Source: Alphaproteobacteria bacterium (GTDB taxonomy: Bacteria > Pseudomonadota > Alphaproteobacteria > Micavibrionales > Micavibrionaceae). Taken from it: 64,000 nucleotides of DNA. Every line of letters starts with the position of its first letter. Position 1 is the stretch's first letter. Positions 1 through 9,203 of the stretch are shown here, piece by piece. Below the pieces are notes generated by a model. It did no database searches. It was not told the origin of the DNA and saw only the letters and a program-made list of their open reading frames with translations. Location: contig JAJFGW010000007.1 of the NCBI GenBank assembly GCA_021775915.1, positions 1 through 64,000 on the forward strand, given 5' to 3'. Position numbers and translations under genes: made by a program.

Positions 1-1
1 G

Positions 2-457
2 GAGATAGATTTCTCAGAGAGCCGCATCATCAAAGAAGGTACAGCCGAAGGAAAACTGATCGGCGGCAATCTCAGCCTGCTGCAGGCCCTTTCAGGCACA
101 GAATTCCAGCCCGACACCGATGGCTCCATACTGTTTATTGAGGATGCTGGTGATCATTTAAGCCGCTATGACCGCATGCTGTCCCATATGAAACTGGCCG
201 GATGGTTTAACAAAATAAGCGGGATTATTATCGGTAGCTTTACTAGAACACAGGACTATGAAGACAGCCCCTTTGGTTTTACGTTGGAAGACATTGTCCG
301 CGAACATCTCGGCGACCTTGATATTCCCATCATCATGGACGCCCCCTTCGGCCACGGCGACACACTCAACACCTTCCCTATCGGCGGCAAAGCAAGAATT
401 GAAGCCAGAAGCGGCGCAGTCACCTTTAAACTCACCACACCAGCCGTGACACTTTAA
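2..457 (+). CDS. LD-carboxypeptidase (peptidase S66 family), 5'-truncated by window edge
   Basis: Frame open from nt 2: EIDFSESRIIKEGTAEGKLIGGNLSLLQALSGT...LFIEDAGDHLSRYDRML...GIIIGSFTR...PIIMDAPFGHGDTLNTFPIGGKARI, typical S66 C-terminal half. Confidence 0.88.
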   Translation, partial: EIDFSESRIIKEGTAEGKLIGGNLSLLQALSGTEFQPDTDGSILFIEDAGDHLSRYDRMLSHMKLAGWFNKISGIIIGSFTRTQDYEDSPFGFTLEDIVREHLGDLDIPIIMDAPFGHGDTLNTFPIGGKARIEARSGAVTFKLTTPAVTL

Positions 458-502
458 ACCTTAAGCTGGAAATTCGCCCTATTCTGTGCCATATCATCCC
501 CC

Positions 503-841
503 ATGACCTTTATTGTTACCGACGCCTGCATTAAGTGCAAATACACCGACTGCGTAGAAGTCTGCCCCGTAGACTGCTTCTACGAAGGTGAGAACATGCT
601 TGTCATCCACCCTGACGAATGCATAGATTGCGGCGTATGCGAGCCGGAATGCCCGATTGAGGCCATCCTTCCCGACATGGATGAAAAAGCCGAAAAGTTT
701 CTGGAGCTAAACCGCGAAAAATCAGAAAGCTGGCCCAACATTACCCGCAAAAAAGACCCCCTTCCCGAGGCCGAGGACTACAAAGACAAAACCGATAAAT
801 ACCCCAAAGATTTCAGCGACGCCCCTGGCGAAGGCGACTAA
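503..841 (+). CDS. fdxA: Ferredoxin, 7Fe-8S type (FdxA-like)
   Basis: [21 protein letters not shown]...[16 protein letters not shown] cysteine motifs. Confidence 0.95.
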   Translation: MTFIVTDACIKCKYTDCVEVCPVDCFYEGENMLVIHPDECIDCGVCEPECPIEAILPDMDEKAEKFLELNREKSESWPNITRKKDPLPEAEDYKDKTDKYPKDFSDAPGEGD

Positions 842-979
842 TAGGGCTGCAAACAGAAACACCATAAAAAAATAATTTTTACTAATTTTTTTAATTAAAA
901 GACGATTCTAACTATTTGTTTTTAAACAATTAACCATTTTTCGCATTTCTGGTAATATGTCTAAACGTTAAAATAAAAG

Positions 980-1008
980 TTGAAAATTTACGAATTTTTA
1001 ACTATACT
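980..1008 (+). promoter_or_regulatory. Sigma70-type promoter upstream of carD leader
   Basis: TTGAAA (980-985), 17-bp spacer, TATACT (1003-1008). Confidence 0.65.
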
Positions 1009-1203
1009 CCCTTTAATCGCAAGATCAGCAAGCGTTCGAGAGGCAAAGGGGATAAATCCCACCGCACGTGAATAAGGGGCACGGAGCACGAATTGTCATC
1101 ATAAAGATCGCCGTTTAAAAACCGCTGCTATTGCTATGGGTTGTCGGCTGTTTGCGCCTGCTGACTAAAAAAGTAAACCACTAAGATGGAATAGGTAGAT
1201 ATT

Positions 1204-1770
1204 ATGACGAATGACAATATCAATTTTAAAACAGGGGACTATGTAGTTTATCCAGCACACGGTGTTGGTCAAGTGGAAGGCATTGAAACCATTAGTGCCG
1301 GTGGCTGTGAAGTAAAGCTTTATACGATTTCGTTTGAAAAAGACCGCATGCGTCTAAAGGTTCCTGTGACAAAGGCCGGAGATGCCGGCCTGCGCAAACT
1401 TTGCACAGAAGACCGTCTGAAAGACGCCGTTAAAACGCTGAAAGGCCGCGCCCGTATCCGCCGCACAATGTGGAGCCGCCGCGCCCAGGAATATGAGCTT
1501 AAAATCAATTCCGGCGACCCGGTTTCTATTGCTGAAGTCCTGCGCGACCTCAAACGCAGCAATGATGACACCGACCAGTCATACAGCGAACGCCAAATTT
1601 ACCAATCCGCACTGGAGCGTCTGGCTCGTGAAGTTGCTGCGATTGAAAAAATTACAGAAGAAAAAGCGTCTGAACAACTTGAAGGCATTCTTGGCCGCGC
1701 CGCAAAACGCGCCGCTAAAAAGAAAATGGCAGAAGTAGAAGCTGCAAACACCAATCAAGAAGCCGCTTAA
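1204..1770 (+). CDS. carD: CarD/CdnL family transcriptional regulator
   Basis: FKTGDYVVYPAHGVGQVEGIE...YTISFEKDRMRLKVPVTKA; CarD N-terminal domain. Confidence 0.94.
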   Translation: MTNDNINFKTGDYVVYPAHGVGQVEGIETISAGGCEVKLYTISFEKDRMRLKVPVTKAGDAGLRKLCTEDRLKDAVKTLKGRARIRRTMWSRRAQEYELKINSGDPVSIAEVLRDLKRSNDDTDQSYSERQIYQSALERLAREVAAIEKITEEKASEQLEGILGRAAKRAAKKKMAEVEAANTNQEAA

Positions 1771-1799
1771 CAACTCTTCTTAAACCGAACAATTTAAAA

Positions 1800-1828
1800 C
1801 CTCCGCACAACACCGTGCGGGGGTTTTT
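1800..1828 (+). terminator. Rho-independent terminator after carD
   Basis: CTCCGCAC-AACACC-GTGCGGGG followed by T-run. Confidence 0.8.
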
Positions 1829-1839
1829 ATTTATATGAA

Positions 1840-1915
1840 CCCTAACCCCTCACCCACTTCGCTAACGCCTACGGCGAAGCTCTGTTGCCCTCTCCCTGAA
1901 GGGGAGGGGTTAGGG
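1840..1915. repeat. REP-like palindromic element
   Basis: CCCTAACCCCT (1840-1850) inverted against AGGGGTTAGGG (1905-1915), with nested CTTCGC/GCGAAG and CCTCTCCCT/AGGGGAGGGG arms. Confidence 0.7.
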
Positions 1916-2063
1916 CCCATATAAAAGTCATTTTAATCCACAGCTGTGGATAATATTTGTAATTCACTGATTCTAATGTATAATTAAGTTGATTCTGGGA
2001 AGTTCCTCTTCCAACCCAACACACTTATGAATTCACTTAACCCTTTGGGACATTGTACTTATC

Positions 2064-2882
2064 GTGCGTATGGCCACTTTTGATTCCAGATTTCTTTCAC
2101 TCGGTACGCCAAAGCGTATCTGGTCGGTCTCTGCTATTCACGGAGAATCCGAACGTTTAATGGCTCTCCATGATGAATTACTCGATCATGTACGGCCCGG
2201 TGACCGTATCCTTTATCACGGTAACTATATCGGTTACGGCGACACCCCTTGCGAAACAATTGACGAGTTATTGACCTTCCGCCGCCTTGTCCTCTCGATG
2301 CCTGGCATGGTTCCGGACGACATCATCTATTTACGCGGCGGGCAGGAAGAAATGTGGCAAAAGCTCACGCAACTGCAATTCGCACAAAACCCCAGCGACA
2401 TCCTGCTCTGGATGCTGGGCAAAGGATTATCCAGCACGCTGGCCTCTTATGGCATCAGTCCCCATGACGGTATTGTAGCGGCACAAGAAGGCGTTATGTC
2501 CCTAACCCGCTGGACGGGCAAAATCCGTGATGCGGTACGCGAGCGCCCCGGTCATGATATATTCGGCACACAAATCCGCCGCGCGGCCTTTACGCCGGTG
2601 GAAAGCGGCTCCCCACTTCTGTTCGTCCATGCCGGGATTGACCCTGACCACACGCTGGATCATCAGGGCGATAATTTCTGGTGGTCAGACAAAGACTTTA
2701 ACGGCATCCACGCCCCCTACGAGCCGTTTCAAAAGGTTATACGCGGCTTTGACCCCAAACATCAGGGGCTAAACCTCAACTGTGTCACCGCCACCATAGA
2801 CGGCGGCTGCGGCTTCGGCGGCGCCCTTGTCTGCGCCGGTTTTGACCCGCAAGGCAATGTGCTGGAAATGCTGGAAGCCTGA
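2064..2882 (+). CDS. PPP-family metallophosphoesterase-fold protein, probable pseudophosphatase
   Basis: Fold motifs alignable but degenerate: VSAIHGE (GDxHG), YHGNYIGYG (GDxVDRG), YLRGGQEEM (LRGNHEEM), FVHAGI retained, VIRGFDP (VxGHTP). Confidence 0.7.
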   Translation: MRMATFDSRFLSLGTPKRIWSVSAIHGESERLMALHDELLDHVRPGDRILYHGNYIGYGDTPCETIDELLTFRRLVLSMPGMVPDDIIYLRGGQEEMWQKLTQLQFAQNPSDILLWMLGKGLSSTLASYGISPHDGIVAAQEGVMSLTRWTGKIRDAVRERPGHDIFGTQIRRAAFTPVESGSPLLFVHAGIDPDHTLDHQGDNFWWSDKDFNGIHAPYEPFQKVIRGFDPKHQGLNLNCVTATIDGGCGFGGALVCAGFDPQGNVLEMLEA

Positions 2883-3058
2883 TTAATAAGAAAACTTCCA
2901 AGTTTGACGCAGATCGTACTTAAAATAAAATTTTCTCTAAAGGTTTTATTAATCCAAACCGTATTACCTAACGTATACACCTATGTAACCAAGACCATAT
3001 CCGTCCGAATTACCGGACGTAAGTGTGATATGCGTGTGAGAAAAAGGGGAACAAAACT

Positions 3059-3934
3059 ATGGCACATATTGATGATACTGAGACACAAAAAGCCAATCTG
3101 AGTTATATCCGCAACGCTATGGATGAGCCCATGCTTGAACGTGATCATGAGCTCGACTTGGCTCGGCGCTGGCGCGACGAAAATGATGAGAAAGCGCTAC
3201 ATGAACTTGTCAGCTCCTATACCCGCCTTGTCATCGCCATGGCCGCAAAATTCCGTAATTACGGCCTGCCGACAGGCGACCTTATTCAGGAAGGCAATAT
3301 CGGCCTGATGCAGGCCGCAAACCGCTTTGATCCGGAACGCGAGGTTCGCTTTTCGACCTACGCACAATGGTGGATACGTGCCGCCATTCAGGACTACGTC
3401 CTGCGCAACTGGTCGATTGTCCGCACCGGCACGACCGCCGCGCAAAAATCTCTGTTCTTTAACCTTCGCCGCCTGCGCGCAAAAATAGAAGGCAAGAAAG
3501 AAAAAGAGGGCTTAAACGATAAAGACCGCGAAGCAATCGCCAAAAAGCTGAACGTCAAAGTCCGGGAAGTTGAATCCATGGAAGGACGCTTGTCCGGCGT
3601 TGACAGCTCGCTCAACGCGACCATAGGCGAGAACGGCGAAGATGAATGGCTGTCCCTGCTGGCCGCCGACGAGCCAAACCCCGAAGATATTGTGACCGGT
3701 ATGAAAGATGCCGAAACACGGTCGCAATGGCTTAATCAAGCGCTTGGAACTCTCAATGACAGAGAACAAAAAATCATACGGAAGAGGCATTTAGGCGAGG
3801 ATCTTGTCACGCTGGATACACTCGGCAAAGAACTGGGAATCAGCAAAGAGCGCGTTCGCCAGATCGAATCCAAAGCCATGGACAAACTCAAAGTCTCCCT
3901 GTCCTCACAAGGCGACCCGGTGGCGATGATTTAA
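3059..3934 (+). CDS. rpoH: RNA polymerase sigma-32 factor RpoH
   Basis: DLIQEGNIGLMQAANRFDPEREVRFSTYAQWWIRAAIQDYVLRNWSIVR, QKSLFFNLRRLR, LGISKERVRQIESKAMDKL. Confidence 0.95.
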   Translation: MAHIDDTETQKANLSYIRNAMDEPMLERDHELDLARRWRDENDEKALHELVSSYTRLVIAMAAKFRNYGLPTGDLIQEGNIGLMQAANRFDPEREVRFSTYAQWWIRAAIQDYVLRNWSIVRTGTTAAQKSLFFNLRRLRAKIEGKKEKEGLNDKDREAIAKKLNVKVREVESMEGRLSGVDSSLNATIGENGEDEWLSLLAADEPNPEDIVTGMKDAETRSQWLNQALGTLNDREQKIIRKRHLGEDLVTLDTLGKELGISKERVRQIESKAMDKLKVSLSSQGDPVAMI

Positions 3935-3942
3935 TTCACTAA

Positions 3943-5409
3943 TTACCGCTCACTAACGACCTTATATCTACGTCCGGCGGTGAGGTTTTCCCCTGTGCCC
4001 AGCGCATTCAATGCCCTGAAGCGTTCTTCCTGATATGTGCTGTGGGGCATTTTCCGCGCCAGCATTGAGACCGTATCCCCCGCCCCAGCTGTAACAACGC
4101 GCAAGCGGTAGGGCTGAATATCGCGCTTCTCGGCATCAGTAAGGTGACGCAAACTATAGGTCGTGCGTTTTAACTCTTCGATTAGCGCAGCAGGCGCACC
4201 ATTTGGAATGGCCATCTGGAACCTGAAAAAATGTCCCGGCTTCCATTCCATGGCGACAATCCTGATTGTCACGGGATGATTACCGACCTTGCCGGAAAAT
4301 GACGCCGTGGCCGCGCTCTTGCCGTTTATATCAATTTTTTCAGCACCGGCAAGAGCCTCCCCAGCCATCCAAACCTGCGTCATATAGGTAAAAGCGTCCA
4401 TATTTTGCGGCGGCGTTGCCGCATCAAAAACAATCGCTGCGCCGTTTTTATCGGTCGCAACAACCTGCCCCGGCTGGTTAACCATTTTAAATCCTGCCGG
4501 AACGGAAAAAGTAAAATCCATTTTCGTGTGATAAAAATTAATGTCCCGGACAAAACCCTGCTTCGCGCTTTCGCCATAAACCAATCCATCAATAGCGGTT
4601 AGATAGTCATCCCGCCCCTCTAGCCCCTGCTTTGGATATTGCCCGGCCAGCGCCACGGTCTGCGCAATACGCTCCGTCGTTAAAGGGTGTGTGGAAAACC
4701 AGCCCGGCGCCTGCCGTGCGCCGCCATTGATCCGGTTTTGCAACATTGTATTTCCATTCAGCGCCGTCAAAAAATTGGCCATCCCGTCCGGGTGATACCC
4801 GGCATTGGTCAAATAGCGCAGCCCCAGCGCATCGGCCTCATGTTCCTGTCCGCGTGAATAGGACTTCAGGAATAAATCACTGCCCAGCCCCAGCGCCCGT
4901 GAGGCCGAAGAACTATCAAGCGCCGCCGACAACACCATCGCCCCGAGCGAAGTCACCACATTGCGTGAATAACGCTCCGCCGAGTGCCGCCCCGTAACAT
5001 GCCCGACCTCATGGCCAAGCACAGCCGCCAACTCCGTCTCACTGCCCGCCTGCGCCAACAAACCGCGCGTTACATAAACATAACCACCGGGCAACGCAAA
5101 GGCATTGACCATCTCGTCATCGAGCAGAAAAAATTTATAGCTAATATCCGGGCGCTCCGTATGCGCCGCGACTTTTTGCCCAACCTTACTAACATAAACC
5201 TGAACCGGATCTCCTGCTTTTGGAGCGCCGAATTGCTTGATGATTTTTTGATGCTCTTCCGCACCAACGCGCGATTCCTGCGCCGGAGACATAAGCGCGG
5301 TAAATTGCTGCTGCCCTGTTGCCGGATTAACGGAACACGCCGCCAAACAAGTAATCAAAAACAAACTCTTGCAAAGAGAGCACCAATAACGCAACTCTGT
5401 AAACATCAT
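3943..5409 (-). CDS. M48 family metalloprotease, lipoprotein
   Basis: LFLITCLAAC lipobox, LGHEVGHVTGRHSAER HExxH motif, HEADALGLRYL; start set at MMFTEL rather than the longer track start that runs into the opposite-strand gene. Confidence 0.88.
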   Translation of the reverse strand: MMFTELRYWCSLCKSLFLITCLAACSVNPATGQQQFTALMSPAQESRVGAEEHQKIIKQFGAPKAGDPVQVYVSKVGQKVAAHTERPDISYKFFLLDDEMVNAFALPGGYVYVTRGLLAQAGSETELAAVLGHEVGHVTGRHSAERYSRNVVTSLGAMVLSAALDSSSASRALGLGSDLFLKSYSRGQEHEADALGLRYLTNAGYHPDGMANFLTALNGNTMLQNRINGGARQAPGWFSTHPLTTERIAQTVALAGQYPKQGLEGRDDYLTAIDGLVYGESAKQGFVRDINFYHTKMDFTFSVPAGFKMVNQPGQVVATDKNGAAIVFDAATPPQNMDAFTYMTQVWMAGEALAGAEKIDINGKSAATASFSGKVGNHPVTIRIVAMEWKPGHFFRFQMAIPNGAPAALIEELKRTTYSLRHLTDAEKRDIQPYRLRVVTAGAGDTVSMLARKMPHSTYQEERFRALNALGTGENLTAGRRYKVVSER

Positions 5410-6229
5410 GAAAACAATATTCTTTTTATTTCTGGTTTTAATCAACCTTGTTATTACACCTGTCTGCGCAGAAGAAAAAGCTGATTTTTCACAGCTTATC
5501 ATGACCGGCGAAGCGCAAGTCGAACAAATCATCGACCCGCTGCGGATAAGACTGCAAGACCAGCGCATTATCCAGCTTACCGGCATCGACATCCCCGACC
5601 TCACACCCTATGACACAGGCGACATAGGCATGACAGCGCTCGATTTTCTCAAAGAGAGCCTGCTCAAAAAACACATCAAAATATACCAAACAAAAAAGAA
5701 GGGTAAAGGCCGTATGAACCGCATGGGCTACCACCTCGCCCATATTGCGGAAAAGAACAGCACGTTATGGATACAGGGCGCGCTTATCGAAAACGGCCTC
5801 GCCCGCGTACGCCCCTCCGCATTAAACACCGAAATGGTGCCGCAAATGCTGGCGCTCGAACACAAAGCCCGGCAAGAGAAGCGCGGCCTATGGGCGGACG
5901 AACAATATGCCATCCTAACCCCGGAGACAGCCGCACAAAGCCTTTATCAATGGGCGATCATCGAAGGTACGGTGCGCGCCAATGCCATGTCAAAAAATAA
6001 GGTTTACTTAAATTTCGGCAATGACTGGCGCAAGGATTTTACCATCGGCATACCATCGAAAATCAGACGCGAACTTTCTAAAAATGGCATAGACCCGCTC
6101 GGCTATGCCGGAAAAACCGTTAGAGTCCGGGGCTGGCTCGAAAAATACAACGGTATTTATATAGAGCTTATGCATCCGGTCTGGATTGAGGTCTTGCCAG
6201 AACCATCCGAAAATTCTAAAAGTAATTAA
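5408..6229 (+). CDS. Thermonuclease (SNase) family protein with signal peptide
   Basis: Signal peptide MKTIFFLFLVLINLVITPVCA; IDPLRIRLQDQRIIQLTGIDIPDL...MGYHLAHI...ENGLARVRPSA...ARQEKRGLW. Confidence 0.85.
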   Translation: MKTIFFLFLVLINLVITPVCAEEKADFSQLIMTGEAQVEQIIDPLRIRLQDQRIIQLTGIDIPDLTPYDTGDIGMTALDFLKESLLKKHIKIYQTKKKGKGRMNRMGYHLAHIAEKNSTLWIQGALIENGLARVRPSALNTEMVPQMLALEHKARQEKRGLWADEQYAILTPETAAQSLYQWAIIEGTVRANAMSKNKVYLNFGNDWRKDFTIGIPSKIRRELSKNGIDPLGYAGKTVRVRGWLEKYNGIYIELMHPVWIEVLPEPSENSKSN

Positions 6230-6254
6230 CAAATTAGGATTTTAAAAAACAATA

Positions 6255-7259
6255 ATGACAAAAGAAAAGCGCCAAAAAATTCCAAACAACGCCTTTGACA
6301 GGCGTCCGCTGCTGGACTTGTTTCCGCCTGTGTCTCCCTACTCGACAGGCTTTATAGAGGTCAATGACATCCACAGCCTGTATTGGGAACAGTGCGGCAA
6401 TCCGGACGGTGTTCCTATCCTGCTGCTGCATGGCGGCCCCGGCGCAGGCGCCACGCTGGCCCACCGCCGTTTCTTTGATCCCGACTATTACCGCATTATT
6501 ATTTTTGACCAACGCGGCGCCGGGCGATCCGCCCCTCTGGGCTGCCTGGAAGATAACACGCTACACAACATTGTTGATGACATAGAGAAACTGCGTACGC
6601 GCCTTAATATAGAACGCTGGCACCTATTTGGCGGCTCGTGGGGCAGCACGCTGGCTATGGCTTACAGCCAGAAACATCCGCAGCGTTGCATCAGCATAAT
6701 TATGCGCGGTATTTTTGCGCTGGAACAAACCGAGATTGACTGGTTCCTTTACGGCATGAAAATGATTTTTCCGGAAGCGTGGGAACAATTCGCCGCCGTT
6801 ATCCCGGAAGATGAACAAGACAACCTGCTCCACGCCTATCACAACCGCCTGACCGGCCATGATGATAAAGAGCGCATGGCTGCCGCCATAGCCTGGAGCC
6901 TGTATGAAGGCGCCTGCTCCTCCTTGCTGCCGAATTACGAGACCATTACAACCGATGAGCAAAAAAGCCACGCCTTAGCGCTCGCCCGTCTGGAATCACA
7001 CTATTTCCTGAACGAGGTCATTGCGCCGGAAAATAGCCTGCTGAACGAAAATGAAATTGATAAAATCCGCCACATCCCGGCAACAATTATTCAAGGCCGC
7101 TATGATGTTATCTGCCCGATAACAACCGCCTATCGCCTTCACCACATATGGCCCGAAGCCGATTATATCGTTGTTCCCGATGCCGGACACTCAGCCCAAG
7201 ACCCCGCCATCCGCTCCCGCCTCATCGAGGCCACGGAGAATGCGAAGACGATAAGCTGA
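6255..7259 (+). CDS. pip: Prolyl aminopeptidase (S33)
   Basis: LLLHGGPGAGATLAHRRFFDPDYYRIIIFDQRGAGRSAP, LFGGSWGSTLAMAYSQKHP, QGRYDVICP, GHSAQDP. Confidence 0.94.
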   Translation: MTKEKRQKIPNNAFDRRPLLDLFPPVSPYSTGFIEVNDIHSLYWEQCGNPDGVPILLLHGGPGAGATLAHRRFFDPDYYRIIIFDQRGAGRSAPLGCLEDNTLHNIVDDIEKLRTRLNIERWHLFGGSWGSTLAMAYSQKHPQRCISIIMRGIFALEQTEIDWFLYGMKMIFPEAWEQFAAVIPEDEQDNLLHAYHNRLTGHDDKERMAAAIAWSLYEGACSSLLPNYETITTDEQKSHALALARLESHYFLNEVIAPENSLLNENEIDKIRHIPATIIQGRYDVICPITTAYRLHHIWPEADYIVVPDAGHSAQDPAIRSRLIEATENAKTIS

Positions 7260-7727
7260 TTAACGGGGACTGAACGCCTTTGATCCTACTTCCATATTTT
7301 GTGTGTTTATATACTTCTTTGCCTCATCCAAAATATAAGCGGAAATTTTTGCTGATTCATTTAGGCCAAGTGGATCAGGATGAGGAGCCTTTCCTCCTAC
7401 AAGCACAATTTTATTTTCTGCAGCCACAGCCTCAATGAATACAACCTCGTCATATCTGGGCGAAGTTATAAAATTCATTATCTTGGAAAGAAAACTACCG
7501 CTACTTATCCGCTTGATTGTTACAGCTGCAAGAGAGGGGTTATTGACATCAATTTTTGTTGTCAAATTAATATACGCCTTTTGTTCCCGAAGGTTTTCCT
7601 CAAATTGATTGACCGCACTGATAATCTCCTGAATCACCTTCCGTGCCTGCTCTTCACGCCCAGACAGACTCTTCGCATAATTATCAAAGGCTGAATTAGC
7701 AGCTTCGCTTACTGATTTCTCTTCCAT
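7260..7727 (-). CDS. Hypothetical protein (155 aa)
   Basis: Uninterrupted ORF directly convergent with pip; RBS-like GAAAAAA/AAGATGG context; no family recognised. Confidence 0.6.
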   Translation of the reverse strand: MEEKSVSEAANSAFDNYAKSLSGREEQARKVIQEIISAVNQFEENLREQKAYINLTTKIDVNNPSLAAVTIKRISSGSFLSKIMNFITSPRYDEVVFIEAVAAENKIVLVGGKAPHPDPLGLNESAKISAYILDEAKKYINTQNMEVGSKAFSPR

Positions 7728-8027
7728 CTTTTTTACCTTTTACATTTTCATAAAAACAAACAACTTTGTAGCATTACATAAAAACTGAACACAAGAAAAA
7801 TATGACTTGACAGGCTATGAATATATTCCTACAATCCATCCGTCGGATCAAGTCCGGGGTGACGGGGCTTATTGATATCCAGTTTTTAATACAAACGAAC
7901 TAATGGAAAATACAATAAAAACAAAGGGCACCTCTCCTGTCCGCGAAAAAAAAAATGCAAACGGACTATTGGATTTGAGAACACTCTGACGTAAAAAAGA
8001 TGGCAAACAAACTGATAAGGGAAAACA

Positions 8028-9203
8028 ATGAGTTTTAAGACGATCAATGACTTAGATTTTCAAGGAAAAACAGTGCTGTTACGCGCCGACCTTAATGTGC
8101 CGACGCAAGGCAAGAAAGTCACCGACACCACGCGCATTGACCGCTTAAAACCGACAATCGAGCTCTTAAAATCCAAAGGCGCAAAAACGCTGATCCTTTC
8201 TCATTTTGGCCGTCCCAAAGGCGAGGTTAACGACAAATACTCCCTGTCTTTCCTGCCCCTTGTTCTCGAACAGCAATGGGGCATTCCCATTGCCTTTGCC
8301 GAAGATAGCGCAAACCTTAAAGAAGGCGAATTTGGCTTGCTGGAAAATCTCCGCTTCCACCCCGGCGAAGAGGCCAACGACCCCGCTTTTGCCAAAGAAC
8401 TAGCGGCACTCGGCGACATTTATATCAATGACGCGTTTTCCACCGCGCACCGCGCCCACGCCTCCACCGAAGGGCTAGCGCACTTACTCCCCACTGCCGC
8501 AGGATTATTGATGGAAGCGGAGCTGAGCGCCTTAAGCAACGCCCTTGAAAATCCGCAACATCCGGTGATTGCCATTGTCGGCGGCGCTAAAATATCAACC
8601 AAACTCAGCGTGCTTGATAATCTTGTACGCAAAGTTGATGCGCTATTTTTAGGCGGCGGCATGGCCAATACATTCCTTTACGCCAAAGGCGTGGAAATCG
8701 GAAAGTCGCTATGCGAGCGTGATATGGCTGACGAAGCGCGTAATATCATGAAAACGGCAGAAGATAATAACTGCGAGATTATACTACCTGAAAACCGTAT
8801 TGTTGTTTCTGAACTCACTGAAAACGCCGATTTTGAGAGCTGCGGCGCTGCAATGCCTACAGACAAAATGGCGGTTGATGCCGCGCCGGAAAGTATTGCT
8901 GTCCTCAAAAACAAACTAGCATCCTGCAAAACCGTGTTGTGGAACGGCCCGCTTGGTGTCTTTGAAATAAAACCCTTCGATGAGGGCACGAATGAGGCCG
9001 CCAAAATGGTCGCAGAACTAACCAAGCAAGGAAAGCTCATCAGCGTTGCCGGGGGTGGTGACACCATCGCGGCGCTTGAAAATGCAGGTGTAGCCAGTGA
9101 TTTTAGCTATATTTCCACCGCAGGCGGCGCATTTCTGGAATGGCTCGAAGGCAAAACCCTGCCCGGCGTTGCGGCGCTGAATGCTTATAAAGACGCGGCT
9201 TAG
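8028..9203 (+). CDS. pgk: Phosphoglycerate kinase
   Basis: VLLRADLNVPTQ, ILSHFGRPKG, ENLRFHPGEE, AIVGGAKISTKLSVLDNL, GGGDTIAALE. Confidence 0.98.
   Translation: MSFKTINDLDFQGKTVLLRADLNVPTQGKKVTDTTRIDRLKPTIELLKSKGAKTLILSHFGRPKGEVNDKYSLSFLPLVLEQQWGIPIAFAEDSANLKEGEFGLLENLRFHPGEEANDPAFAKELAALGDIYINDAFSTAHRAHASTEGLAHLLPTAAGLLMEAELSALSNALENPQHPVIAIVGGAKISTKLSVLDNLVRKVDALFLGGGMANTFLYAKGVEIGKSLCERDMADEARNIMKTAEDNNCEIILPENRIVVSELTENADFESCGAAMPTDKMAVDAAPESIAVLKNKLASCKTVLWNGPLGVFEIKPFDEGTNEAAKMVAELTKQGKLISVAGGGDTIAALENAGVASDFSYISTAGGAFLEWLEGKTLPGVAALNAYKDAA

Noticed and set aside
5410-5604. N-terminal extension of the M48 protease ORF
   Set aside because: Overlaps the SNase coding region; the extension precedes a good lipoprotein signal peptide.
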